From CAUZRD01 sp963582255 (GTDB lineage Bacteria; Pseudomonadota; Alphaproteobacteria; Rhizobiales; TMED25), in assembly GCA_963582255.1 (NCBI GenBank), contig CAUZRD010000014.1, positions 1-24,878 on the forward strand: DNA of 24,878 nucleotides. Direction: 5' to 3'. Shown here piece after piece: positions 15,392-23,086 of this stretch. The first letter of the stretch is position 1. Each line of letters starts with the position of its first letter. Both the position numbers and the translations under genes were made by a program. Below the pieces are notes generated by a model. The model worked only from the letters and a program-made list of their open reading frames with translations. It searched no databases and had not been told where the DNA came from.

Positions 15392-15784
15392 TTATCTCAC
15401 TGAGTATCCGACGCCCCAAACAAGCAACGTCACGCAAACCGAACCAATAATTGTTGCCCACGACATCAAGTCAATTGTCTTGAGTTCAAATCCGCGACCA
15501 CTATCCCACAAGAAATGGCGTAGTCCACCGAGCAAGTGGTGAACCAGCGCAAATGTGAACACAAACAGCACCAGACGCCCGACAAACGATCCAGCAAACT
15601 CACGAAATATACCATAGGTTTCTGGCCCGCCCGCAAGGGCGATTAACCACCACGCAAATAGGATAGTACCAAGATACAGCCCCGCACCGGTGACCCGGTG
15701 AATGATCGACATCACCATATTGATCAGTGGACTGTAGATTTGCAGATGCGGTGACAGAGGTTGCCAAGCTTCGGGTTCAGCCAT
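15392..15784 (-). CDS. sdhC: Succinate dehydrogenase cytochrome b556 subunit SdhC
   Basis: A 130-residue integral membrane subunit. QPLSPHLQIYSP (8-19) is the family N-terminal signature. SIIHRVTGAGLYLG (26-39) contains the Ser and Arg of the quinone site. HHLLGGLRHFLWD (82-94) contains the HxxxGxRH haem-ligand motif, with His83 the probable axial ligand. Three membrane helices are evident. It is the first gene of the sdhCDAB operon. A GGAG lies 11 bases before the ATG. Confidence 0.95.
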   Translation of the reverse strand: MAEPEAWQPLSPHLQIYSPLINMVMSIIHRVTGAGLYLGTILFAWWLIALAGGPETYGIFREFAGSFVGRLVLFVFTFALVHHLLGGLRHFLWDSGRGFELKTIDLMSWATIIGSVCVTLLVWGVGYSVR

Positions 15785-15826
15785 GAAGAAATCAGCTCCA
15801 ATTTAGAGACATTTTCATCTGATTAA

Positions 15827-15855
15827 GGTTTAGACGTCCAGACAGCGTAACGCAA
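15827..15855 (-). promoter_or_regulatory. Weak candidate promoter of the sdh operon
   Basis: On the minus strand TTGCGT (15855-15850) is followed after 17 bases by TAAACC (15832-15827), about 42 bases before the sdhC start. Neither box is close to consensus. The remainder of the 169-base gap to the DUF1737 gene is AT-rich, with no clear terminator. Confidence 0.22.
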
Positions 15856-15953
15856 TTTCGTCGATGTTGATTTTTTAATGTATGTATCCAAGATTTAATA
15901 TCACGCCACTTGCACCTGATTGACTCATGACTGAAGACGGCGCGAAACAGAGG

Positions 15954-16154
15954 CTACCCATCCGATAGTTTCAGATCTGGCAAATACGTACCCTCAACTT
16001 CCTTGAATACCGCTTGTCCACAATATGCCTTGTCGTCCGAATCAAAGGTAAGGGTAGGTGACCCATACAACAACCAACCCTTGTTCAGAGCATCGCTTAT
16101 CTTATGACAAAAACTAGCATCATCTGGACCTGTCAAAAGTCGATAAAGTTTCAA
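15954..16154 (-). CDS. DUF1737 family small protein
   Basis: About 66 residues, reading KLYRLLTGPDDASFCHKI near the start and GWLLYGSPTLTFDS in the middle. ending with a CGQAVFKEV strand. This matches the DUF1737 pattern (YRLLTGPDDxxFCxRV, then GWxLxGxPxL). The function is unknown. It is soluble, with no membrane segment. The frame extends to a GTG at 16163, but AGGAGG at 16168-16163 overlaps that codon. The same site lies 8 bases before a TTG at 16154, so I choose TTG. The gene sits 48 bases downstream of the CitE-like gene on the same strand and upstream of sdhC. It may belong to either unit. Confidence 0.82.
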   Translation of the reverse strand: MKLYRLLTGPDDASFCHKISDALNKGWLLYGSPTLTFDSDDKAYCGQAVFKEVEGTYLPDLKLSDG

Positions 16155-16159
16155 GGGCT

Positions 16160-16168
16160 TCACCTCCT
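16160..16168 (-). promoter_or_regulatory. Near-perfect ribosome binding site setting a TTG start for the DUF1737 gene
   Basis: The minus strand reads AGGAGGTGA, complementary to the 3' end of 16S rRNA over 9 bases. The spacing to the TTG at 16154-16152 is normal, while the nominal GTG start at 16163 lies inside the site. A strong site paired with a poor start codon suggests tuned translation. Confidence 0.65.
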
Positions 16169-16202
16169 GGTAATGATACCTCGCACGATAGAACTATTTT
16201 AC

Positions 16203-17096
16203 TCAAGATTGATTATCCAGCACTGCGATAACCTCAGAAATTGTTAACGTACGGTGCGCCATCTCCAGATGAAGCCGCTCCACCATTTCGCCATCAAGAT
16301 TAATCACTCCGGCATCTATGTTTTCAGGTAATTCGAATGCCGAAATGACTCGGCGAGCCTGATTTATTTCAGAAGGAGACGGACAAAACAGTTCATTGGC
16401 TAGCTCGGTTTGAGAGGGATGAATAAGAGTTTTACCATCCATTCCAAGTTCCAGCGCTTTCTTACATTCGTCAAGAAACCCTTCCATATCGCGAAATTTA
16501 TTATAGACACCATCCAGAACATCCAGGCCATGAGCACGAGCAGCAAGCACCACCATCGATATCCAATGAGCCAGCGGACCTCTGCCATCAGTCAATTTAA
16601 TGCGCGTTTCTTTGACAAGATCATTAGTGCCTAGCACAAGACAGGTAAGCGGCACATCAGCCTCCTCGACAATCGAGGCAATATCTCCAATGTGCAAAAG
16701 AGCGCGTGACGTCTCGATCATCGCCCAGATTTCTACATTAGATGCGCCGTCACACGTCGACAGCACTCGCGCCACCATCAGCACATCTTCAGCGCTTGAT
16801 ATTTTAGGTACCAAGATGCCATCTGCGCCCGAGCTAACGGCTGCCATAAGATCTTCTTCCCCCCAGGGTGTTGCAAGAGGATTAATTCGGATTACGATTT
16901 CGCGCTCGCCATAGCCACCCCGTGAAATTGCGGCGCATACATTTTCACGCGCATTGTCTTTTTGTTCCGGCGTTGCCGAATCTTCTAGATCGAAAACCAG
17001 CACATCGGCATTGATCTCACGCGATCTATCAATTGCGCGCAACTTTGCACCGGGCACATAAAGAGCGCTTCGGCGTGGTCTAAATATTCTCATCAT
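16203..17096 (-). CDS. HpcH/HpaI aldolase / citrate lyase beta (CitE-like) CoA-ester lyase
   Basis: A 297-residue TIM-barrel enzyme of the CitE/malyl-CoA lyase family. RRSALYVPGAKLRAID (8-23), VFDLEDSATPEQK (34-46) and IRINPLATPWG (69-79) are the substrate and phosphate loops. MIET (126-129, Glu128) and LGTNDLVKE (155-163, Asp159) supply metal ligands or nearby residues. GKTLIHPSQ (221-229) is the CoA-side loop. Members cleave malyl-CoA, methylmalyl-CoA or citramalyl-CoA, or hydrolyse malyl-CoA. The short form beside sdh recalls the Rhodobacter Mcl2 malyl-CoA thioesterase, which I recall as sdh-linked. The first ATG is only 1 base from a GGAGG, so the second ATG (17093) may be used. The gene is divergent from pdxY. 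Confidence 0.88.
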   Translation of the reverse strand: MMRIFRPRRSALYVPGAKLRAIDRSREINADVLVFDLEDSATPEQKDNARENVCAAISRGGYGEREIVIRINPLATPWGEEDLMAAVSSGADGILVPKISSAEDVLMVARVLSTCDGASNVEIWAMIETSRALLHIGDIASIVEEADVPLTCLVLGTNDLVKETRIKLTDGRGPLAHWISMVVLAARAHGLDVLDGVYNKFRDMEGFLDECKKALELGMDGKTLIHPSQTELANELFCPSPSEINQARRVISAFELPENIDAGVINLDGEMVERLHLEMAHRTLTISEVIAVLDNQS

Positions 17097-17131
17097 GCCT
17101 CCGACGTGTCATTAATTATCGTATAAACTAA

Positions 17132-17150
17132 CTGAATTTCTATTATTCAG
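17132..17150. repeat. Inverted repeat in the divergent CitE-like/pdxY promoter region
   Basis: CTGAAT (17132-17137), spacer TTCTATT, ATTCAG (17145-17150) form a perfect 6-bp inverted repeat. It lies in the 103-base gap between two divergent genes. It could be an operator serving either gene or just a chance AT-rich symmetry. Confidence 0.28.
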
Positions 17151-17199
17151 AAAAGAGCGTCGTCGTCGACTTCACCCCTGAGATTCACCGGAAGAATTT

Positions 17200-18039
17200 A
17201 TGTCGGTCATCCTTACTATCTCCTCGCAGGTCGTGCGCGGGCATGTTGGCAACTCCGCCGCTGTATTCGCGCTTCAACAGCTTGGCCACGACGTGTGGCC
17301 GCTTGTCACCACAACACTTGCCCATCATCCAGGCCACGGCCGGGAGGTTCCACAGCTTGTGACACCAGCAGAGCATTTATACCGCTTTGTCGAGGCGCTA
17401 GATCAGCGCGGTTGGCTTGGCCAGATCGATGCCGTGTCAACAGGATATTTCGCGCAAGAGGAGCAAGTCAGGGCGGCTGCCAATATCCTGACGCTGATTA
17501 AATCTGTGCGTCCGGATGCACTGTTCCTGTGTGATCCGGTCATAGGAGATAGCGGTGGTCTATATGTAACTAGGGATATAGCACAAAATATTCACAACCT
17601 TTTAGTCCCCACAGCAGACATTCTTACCCCTAATCTCTTTGAGATTGGCTGGCTGACAAATGGGGCACCTGCAACACTCAAGGACATCATTAGCCAGGCA
17701 GCAAGCCTTGGGCCGGCCGAGTGCCTTGTCTCATCAGCACCGAGCACTGGCCAAAATTCTGTCCGAACAATTTTAGTCAACCCACCTGAAGCCTATTCAG
17801 TTTACACCCCACTCATCAGCAGCACCGTGCATGGAGCTGGTGACCTCCTCGCCGCACTTTATCTTGGCTGGCGACTAATGGGCGAGAGCCCGAGCGCATC
17901 TCTTGCCAAGAGTATGGGGGGACTAAACGCTGTCATTGAAAAAACGGGAAAAAGTGGGGCCAACGAGCTCGCGTTGATTCAAATGCGCGATGCGTTGCGT
18001 ACTCTATATCCAGCAACAGTTACAACTGAGCACGACTAG
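17200..18039 (+). CDS. pdxY: Pyridoxal kinase PdxY
   Basis: A 279-residue ribokinase-fold kinase phosphorylating pyridoxal to pyridoxal 5'-phosphate for B6 salvage. The N-terminus ISSQVVRGHVGNSAAVFALQ lines up with the PdxY signature (SHVVYGHAGNSAA in E. coli), followed by DVWPLVTTTLAHHPGHG. CDPVIGD (111-117) and TPNLFEIGWL (143-152) are the phosphate and ATP segments. The catalytic loop is HGAGDLLAALYLGW (211-224) with Asp215. The length is near that of E. coli PdxY (287). A GGAAG lies a few bases before the ATG. It converges on the acryloyl-CoA-reductase gene with 72 bases between stops and no evident terminator. Confidence 0.92.
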   Translation: MSVILTISSQVVRGHVGNSAAVFALQQLGHDVWPLVTTTLAHHPGHGREVPQLVTPAEHLYRFVEALDQRGWLGQIDAVSTGYFAQEEQVRAAANILTLIKSVRPDALFLCDPVIGDSGGLYVTRDIAQNIHNLLVPTADILTPNLFEIGWLTNGAPATLKDIISQAASLGPAECLVSSAPSTGQNSVRTILVNPPEAYSVYTPLISSTVHGAGDLLAALYLGWRLMGESPSASLAKSMGGLNAVIEKTGKSGANELALIQMRDALRTLYPATVTTEHD

Positions 18040-18111
18040 ATACTCCACGGTATAAATGCCAATCTATTAGATTTTTCTCTGGTAGCTATACCCATGACGG
18101 TCCACATGGGA

Positions 18112-19104
18112 CTATTCGTCTATATCGACAACCACGCGTCCGCGCACTTCACCTTTCAGAATTTTTTGTCCGACCTTAAGCGCTTCTCCAAACGAAATGT
18201 GAGAGGTAAGCGCCTCCAGCATATCCAGATCAAGATCGCAAGCCAAGCGCTTCCAGGCCTGGTGACGCCGGGGGGCCGGGCACATCACTGAATCAATGCC
18301 GAGCAAGCGAACGCCACGCAAAATAAACGGCGCAACCGACCCAGGCAGGTCGATCCCCTGTGCCAGACCGCACGCTGCGACTGCCCCGCCATAGTTCATC
18401 TGAGAAAGCAAATTGGCCAGCGTATTCGAGCCCACAACATCGATTGCTCCGGCCCATCTAGATTTGGCAAGCGAGCGCACATCACCCGAGAACTCTTCCC
18501 GGCTAACAATATCTGCTGCACCAAGTGAAGTAAGAAAAGATCGCTCTTCTTCCCGGCCAGTTGACGCAACAACGCGATACCCAAGTTTAGCTAAAAGACA
18601 GATTGCCACGCTGCCAACACCGCCGGCCGCGCCGCTCACAACAATGTTACCAAGATCCGGGGTAATACCCGCATCTTCAAGAGCCATTACACATAACATC
18701 GCGGTAAAACCTGCCGTACCAATCGCCATGCTTTGCTGCGCGGTAAGCCCTCCAAGCACCGGCACCAACCAATCTCCACTCACACGAGCCTTTTGCGCCA
18801 ATCCACCATGATGCGTTTCGCCAAGGCCTTGGCCTGTCGCCACCACAATATCGCCGGGCGAGAATTTTGGGTGGCCAGATCTACTTACTTCACCGGAAAA
18901 ATCAATGCCCGGGACGAGAGGAAACCGACGAATAACAGGCGCCTGTCCAGTCAGCGCCAGCCCATCCTTATAATTGATAGTCGAGGCAAAAACTCGTACA
19001 TCAACATCACCAATCATCAACTCATTTTCCGGAAAATCAGTAATCTCAGCTTTTGAGCCATCGGTGGTTTTGGTGATAAGCCACGCCTTGAACATCTCAC
19101 TCAT
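18112..19104 (-). CDS. acuI: AcuI/YhdH-family NADPH-dependent acryloyl-CoA reductase
   Basis: A 330-residue medium-chain reductase lacking the structural zinc lobe. It follows E. coli YhdH closely along its whole length. STINYKDGLALTGQAPVIRRFPLVPGIDFSG (41-71) leads into ETHHGGLAQKARVSGDWLV, then IGTAGFTAMLCVMALEDAG (127-145). The cofactor loop is VSGAAGGVGSVAICLLAKLGY (155-175). QMNYGGAVAACGLAQG and FILRGVRLLGIDSVM are further signatures. AcuI reduces the toxic acryloyl-CoA made during DMSP and 3-hydroxypropionate metabolism to propionyl-CoA. Context here includes other CoA-ester genes but no DMSP lyase, so the physiological source of substrate is open. GGAG lies 11 bases before the ATG. Confidence 0.9.
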   Translation of the reverse strand: MSEMFKAWLITKTTDGSKAEITDFPENELMIGDVDVRVFASTINYKDGLALTGQAPVIRRFPLVPGIDFSGEVSRSGHPKFSPGDIVVATGQGLGETHHGGLAQKARVSGDWLVPVLGGLTAQQSMAIGTAGFTAMLCVMALEDAGITPDLGNIVVSGAAGGVGSVAICLLAKLGYRVVASTGREEERSFLTSLGAADIVSREEFSGDVRSLAKSRWAGAIDVVGSNTLANLLSQMNYGGAVAACGLAQGIDLPGSVAPFILRGVRLLGIDSVMCPAPRRHQAWKRLACDLDLDMLEALTSHISFGEALKVGQKILKGEVRGRVVVDIDE

Positions 19105-19283
19105 ATATTTGATCGCTCCAGCTTAAATCTCATCTCCACATTAAAGCTCTAATACAACATCAGCGCGCCATGTGACCGATTCTGTTGCTATAGACCAGCC
19201 CCTTATACCTGTCCATCAGATCACCGCTTGCGACATCACGCCCACGAACGTACATGTGGGGAACGAAAGAACGGAGCCGCCCA

Positions 19284-20123
19284 ATGACGTTTATGCAGCT
19301 AAGCGATCGTAAGGTAATCCGGGTAACCGGCACCGACGCATCAAAATTTTTGCAAGGTCTACTCAGTGCAGAAATTGACGAAGTAACACCAGACACACCG
19401 CGCACGGCAGCTTTGTTAACACCGCAGGGCAAAATTCTGTTCGATATGCTTATCTTTAAAAAAGGCGGCGCCTATTTTCTTGATTGCAGTGCTGTCGCCG
19501 CCAATGACCTCGCAGAACGGCTGTCCTTTTATCGATTAAGGGTCAACGTCGATATTATTCTAGCGCCAGAATGCCACGCTATCTGGTCGCCAATCTCGGA
19601 GCACAACACAGCCGATCTGGCAGTAGACCCACGCCTAGCGCAATTGGGGAACCGCGGTATTTCCGACATCCGCCCACAAGATGATGGCACCAACACCTAC
19701 CATCAAACACGCATTCATGCCGGGATTGCCGAAGCCTATGTTGACTATGCCCCTAATATTATTTTCCCTCATCAGGCTAATCTTGATTTATTGGCCGGGG
19801 TATCTTTCACCAAGGGATGTTTTATTGGTCAGGAAGTTGTCTCTCGCATACACCATCGCAGCTCGGTAAAGAAACGCTTTTTACCCTGTGATGTGATTGG
19901 CGATGTTCCGCCGAGTTCGACCGAGATAAAGGTAGGTGCTCGTAAAATTGGACACACAGGATCGTCTTCCGGCAACGAAATTCTTGCGCTGCTTCACCTG
20001 GACCAGATCAAGACCCGCCTCGATGGGGACAAGCCAATAAAATGTTTGCAATCATCTCTCACTCCAAGATTTCCAGACTGGCTCGTCACCGCGTTGACTA
20101 AGGAGGGGCACAAACCCTCATGA
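19284..20123 (+). CDS. ygfZ: YgfZ/GcvT-like folate-binding protein
   Basis: A 279-residue tetrahydrofolate-binding protein that assists Fe-S cluster assembly or repair. The signature KGCFIGQEVVSR begins at Lys177, with the functional Cys179. The N-terminus has VIRVTGTDASKFLQGLLSAEID, the GcvT-like core. I chose ATG 19284 because GGAG lies 7 bases upstream. The frame continues to an ATG at 19254, but that start has no ribosome binding site and would add ten unconserved residues. The stop overlaps the tag start in an ATGA, so it heads a coupled run of genes. The 179-base gap to acuI holds no other gene. Confidence 0.93.
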   Translation: MTFMQLSDRKVIRVTGTDASKFLQGLLSAEIDEVTPDTPRTAALLTPQGKILFDMLIFKKGGAYFLDCSAVAANDLAERLSFYRLRVNVDIILAPECHAIWSPISEHNTADLAVDPRLAQLGNRGISDIRPQDDGTNTYHQTRIHAGIAEAYVDYAPNIIFPHQANLDLLAGVSFTKGCFIGQEVVSRIHHRSSVKKRFLPCDVIGDVPPSSTEIKVGARKIGHTGSSSGNEILALLHLDQIKTRLDGDKPIKCLQSSLTPRFPDWLVTALTKEGHKPS

Positions 20124-20737
20124 CCAAAACTTCTCTCAACCGAATAGGACAATGCGCTTGGCCAGGCCATGACCCACTCTATCTTGCTTATCATGATGAA
20201 GAATGGGGAGTTCCTGAGTATAACGATCGTGAGCTCTTTGAAAAACTGGTACTTGATGGGTTCCAGGCTGGTCTATCGTGGATTACAATCTTAAAAAAAC
20301 GCGACGCGTTTCGCACCGCATTTGCGCGATTTGATCCTGAGCGCATTGCAAATTTTACCGATAACGACATCAAGAGTCTCATGGAAAACCCGGGTATCGT
20401 CCGCAATAGAGCAAAAATTACCGCCACCATCGGCAACGCCCGTTGCTATCTTGAAATCCAATCATCCAGTCCAGGATTTTCCTCCTATTTATGGGATTTT
20501 TCTGATGGTCAGCCTATACAAAATGACATCAAATCTATGGGCGAGCTACCGACTAAGACCGAGCTGTCAAAGGCTCTTTCCAAAGACTTGAAAAAGCGTG
20601 GTTTTCTCTTCGTCGGGCCCACAATTATATATGCGTTCATGCAGGCAATTGGCATGGTAAATGATCATCTCATTACCTGTTTTCGCCACGGCGAATGTGC
20701 CAATATGTCGCATGCAAAACGACAATCTGGGAAATGA
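20120..20737 (+). CDS. tag: DNA-3-methyladenine glycosylase I (Tag)
   Basis: A 205-residue base-excision enzyme removing 3-methyladenine. Zinc ligands match E. coli Tag in spacing: Cys12, His25 (CAWPGHDPLYLAYHDEEWG), His183 and Cys187 (VNDHLITC). The base-binding region is LDGFQAGLSWITILKKR (45-61). Asp46 stands where E. coli has the catalytic-pocket Glu38, a conservative change. KKRGFLFVGPTIIYAFMQA (158-176) is the typical C-terminal block. It overlaps ygfZ and the following HD-domain gene by 4 bases each, so all three are probably translated together. Confidence 0.95.
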   Translation: MTKTSLNRIGQCAWPGHDPLYLAYHDEEWGVPEYNDRELFEKLVLDGFQAGLSWITILKKRDAFRTAFARFDPERIANFTDNDIKSLMENPGIVRNRAKITATIGNARCYLEIQSSSPGFSSYLWDFSDGQPIQNDIKSMGELPTKTELSKALSKDLKKRGFLFVGPTIIYAFMQAIGMVNDHLITCFRHGECANMSHAKRQSGK

Positions 20738-21348
20738 GATCAACAGATGCCCCGCGCGCATGGCAGCGCATGCTAAGTGGCCGACGTCTCGACCTGATTA
20801 ATCCGTCACCTCTCGATATTGAAATTGAGGACATTGCCCATGGCCTAGCCCGCGTTGCGCGCTGGAATGGACAAACTATTGGAGAACACGGCTATTCGGT
20901 AGCTCAGCACTCACTCCTTGTGGCTGAAATTGCTGGTAAAATACGGCCTAAATGGCCCGCGAAATGGCGCCTTGCCGCGCTGCTTCATGACGCACCCGAG
21001 TATGTGGTCGGAGACCTCATCTCACCGTTCAAGGCAGCATTATCTCTCGATTACAAAGTGTTTGAGAATGCGCTTTTGGATGCTGTCCATATTCGCTTTT
21101 CACTCCCAGCACCACTACCCGATAATATTACTAGAGTGGTCAAGCGGTCCGATCGCATTTCGGCCTATCTGGAGGCAATCGCACTCGCCGGGTTTGAAGA
21201 AGAAGAAGCCGCGCGAATATTTGGCCGCCCACGCGGTCTCAATCCAGATCCTATTTTGAAACAACCCCTTTTGTCACCATGGCCAACAGCTATCGCACAA
21301 ACTAAATTTCTGGACCATTTTAACACCCTCGCTGCTGAGTCACGATAA
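20734..21348 (+). CDS. HD-domain phosphohydrolase (YfbR-like)
   Basis: A 204-residue HD-superfamily hydrolase. Metal ligands are visible in order: His59 in YSVAQHSLLVAE, His85-Asp86 in ALLHDAPEYVVGDLISP, and Asp140 in KRSDRISAYLEA. Relatives such as YfbR remove phosphate from deoxynucleoside monophosphates, but this substrate is inferred only from family resemblance. I start it at ATG 20734, which overlaps the tag stop as ATGA. The open frame extends 13 codons further upstream, inside tag. The start region SGRRLDLINPSPLDIEIEDIAHGLARVARWNG is typical of alphaproteobacterial members. A 71-base gap follows before the phosphatase-like gene. Confidence 0.87.
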   Translation: MRSTDAPRAWQRMLSGRRLDLINPSPLDIEIEDIAHGLARVARWNGQTIGEHGYSVAQHSLLVAEIAGKIRPKWPAKWRLAALLHDAPEYVVGDLISPFKAALSLDYKVFENALLDAVHIRFSLPAPLPDNITRVVKRSDRISAYLEAIALAGFEEEEAARIFGRPRGLNPDPILKQPLLSPWPTAIAQTKFLDHFNTLAAESR

Positions 21349-21419
21349 AGATGAGCAAGCATGTTGAACGCGAATGCCACAAGTCCAAAACTAAATAACC
21401 CTCACCGCAAGTCCTATGC

Positions 21420-21947
21420 ATGAAAATTATCGTCAGTCCCGTGAACCAGATCAACCAGATAATTGCATCTGAAAATCCCCAACACCTCATCTCCCTCCTT
21501 TCGCAAAACGACATGATCGACACGCCGCACGACATCGACACTGCAAATCACCTAAAGCTTGCCGTAAACGATATCACCTCGCCAGTTCCCGCACTAATAG
21601 AACCACGTGCTGAGCATATCCGACGGTTGCTGGAGTTTGCTGATACCTGGGATCAAAGCACTCCACTTCTGATACACTGCTTTGCCGGCATCAGTCGTTC
21701 GACAGCTGCGGCACTGATTTTACTCTGCTCTATCAGCCGTGAAAGACAGGAAATCGACATAGCAAAGACCGTGCGCAGGGCATCCCCACACGCATCTCCA
21801 AACGCGCTATTAATAGCTCACGGAGATGAGGTCTTAGGTTTAGACGGCCGCCTAATTGATGCTGTTGAAAAAATGGGCAAATCTGTTTTTGTCCCGCTCG
21901 CCTGTCCGTTTTCAATTCCGATATCAATGGGGATGCCGGTTTCATGA
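21420..21947 (+). CDS. Predicted protein tyrosine phosphatase
   Basis: A 175-residue protein with the cysteine phosphatase loop HCFAGISRSTAAA, where Cys87 and Arg93 fit HCxxGxxRS. The general-acid aspartate may be Asp51 in LAVNDIT, but this is uncertain. Its length and layout match an uncharacterised phosphatase group common in alphaproteobacteria. The start lacks a clear ribosome binding site. The stop overlaps the start of the NAD regulator gene in an ATGA. Coupling to a NAD-biosynthesis regulator suggests a role in nucleotide or NAD metabolism, or in signalling, but no substrate can be named. Confidence 0.82.
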   Translation: MKIIVSPVNQINQIIASENPQHLISLLSQNDMIDTPHDIDTANHLKLAVNDITSPVPALIEPRAEHIRRLLEFADTWDQSTPLLIHCFAGISRSTAAALILLCSISRERQEIDIAKTVRRASPHASPNALLIAHGDEVLGLDGRLIDAVEKMGKSVFVPLACPFSIPISMGMPVS

Positions 21948-22900
21948 CCACCGCACCCATCATCGAGATTAGTCTAAATGCAGCAATTATCTCGGTTCGC
22001 GGCGGTGATCCGGTGATTCTCGTTGTGACCGGAGAAGCTGTATCTCCTGACCAAATACCCTCAGGACCATTCGATCCTTTATCCCACCGCACCATGGAGA
22101 TTGGTCTTCGTAGCTGGGTGCGGGACCAGACTAGCCTTAAACTTGGCTACGTTGAACAACTTTACTCCTTTGGTGATCGTGGCCGGCATGCTGAGCCTGG
22201 TGATATTGGCCCACACAATGTCTCTATTGGGTACCTTGCTCTTACTCGTGCTGATTTGGGGACTTCCGGCAAAACCGCATCAACCCTGTGGCGCAGCTGT
22301 TATCACTATTTCCCCTGGGAGGATTGGCGCGGCGGCAAACCAGATATTCTGAGCGCTGAAATAGAACCCGCGCTGCGCGCTTGGGTAATCAAATCCGGTG
22401 CGCTCGCCCTCACACGTGAAGATCGCGTCCGCCTTTCATTTGGACTTGATGGTATGCCGTGGAATGAAGAACATGCGCTTGAGCGGTATGAGCTCCTCTA
22501 TGAGGCTGGGCTAGTATTTGAGTCGTTACGTGATGGGCGTGAGGCGGCAATTGCACGCAATCGATCTGGCCCCGTACCCGAGCTTGGCCAGCCCATGACC
22601 CATGATCATCGTCGAATCTTCGCAACAGCGCTCAGTCGTCTGCGGGCAAAGATCAAATATCGCCCAGTTATATTTGAAATGATGTCACCATCCTTCACGC
22701 TATTGATATTGCAGCACACCATTGAATCACTCTTAGGACTGCACCTCCACAAACAGAATTTCCGTCGCCTGATTGAACGGCGCGGATTGGTTCAGCCAAC
22801 CGGCGGTTTAACTACACAGACCGGGGGAAGACCCGCAAAACTCTATAGATTTGCTCATGAGGTTCTCCGCGAGCGTCCAGCACCCGGCTTGAGCCTTTAG
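21944..22900 (+). CDS. nadQ: NadQ/NrtR-type Nudix-derived transcriptional regulator of NAD synthesis
   Basis: A 318-residue protein with a Nudix-like ligand domain (about 8-150) and a C-terminal winged helix (about 225-305). The Nudix half has GYVEQLYSFGDRGR (68-81) followed by HNVSIGYLAL (91-100), as in NrtR-type NAD regulators. A canonical Nudix hydrolase box (GxxxxxExxxxxxxREUxEExGU) is absent, so it should bind rather than cleave nucleotides. The C-terminal part, NFRRLIERRGLVQPTG and GRPAKLYRF, is the usual DNA-binding end of this group. Alphaproteobacterial members are described as repressors of nadABC. nadA lies next on the same strand, after a perfect palindrome. Confidence 0.88.
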   Translation: MTTAPIIEISLNAAIISVRGGDPVILVVTGEAVSPDQIPSGPFDPLSHRTMEIGLRSWVRDQTSLKLGYVEQLYSFGDRGRHAEPGDIGPHNVSIGYLALTRADLGTSGKTASTLWRSCYHYFPWEDWRGGKPDILSAEIEPALRAWVIKSGALALTREDRVRLSFGLDGMPWNEEHALERYELLYEAGLVFESLRDGREAAIARNRSGPVPELGQPMTHDHRRIFATALSRLRAKIKYRPVIFEMMSPSFTLLILQHTIESLLGLHLHKQNFRRLIERRGLVQPTGGLTTQTGGRPAKLYRFAHEVLRERPAPGLSL

Positions 22901-23057
22901 ACAACGGTTAAAATCTACTTCAAAACACAATCTGATGGCGAGAAGAAGAGAGCTACACCGTACGGCATTAATCCATCAATCTTACTATTACGCCATATAC
23001 TGGACAATTGGGGCAGTCAGAGTCATAATCATTTTGGTAATACTCATATTAAGCATA

Positions 23058-23079
23058 AGGCCTTGCAGGGCCTATTTTT
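23058..23079 (+). terminator. Short stem-loop with T run between nadQ and nadA
   Basis: AGGCC (23058-23062), loop TTGCAG, GGCCT (23069-23073) make a 5-bp GC-rich stem followed by ATTTTT. It could end the ygfZ-nadQ transcript just before the nadA promoter and keep nadA under its own control. The stem is short, so it is probably a weak terminator. Confidence 0.45.
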
Positions 23080-23086
23080 GGAACCC

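Noticed and set aside
19254..19283. A longer ygfZ start at ATG 19254.
   Set aside because: It has no ribosome binding site, whereas ATG 19284 has GGAG at good spacing.
21351..21398. A 15-codon frame (MSKHVERECHKSKTK) between the HD-domain gene and the phosphatase gene, considered as a leader peptide.
   Set aside because: There is no ribosome binding site, no attenuator structure and no codon bias toward one amino acid.
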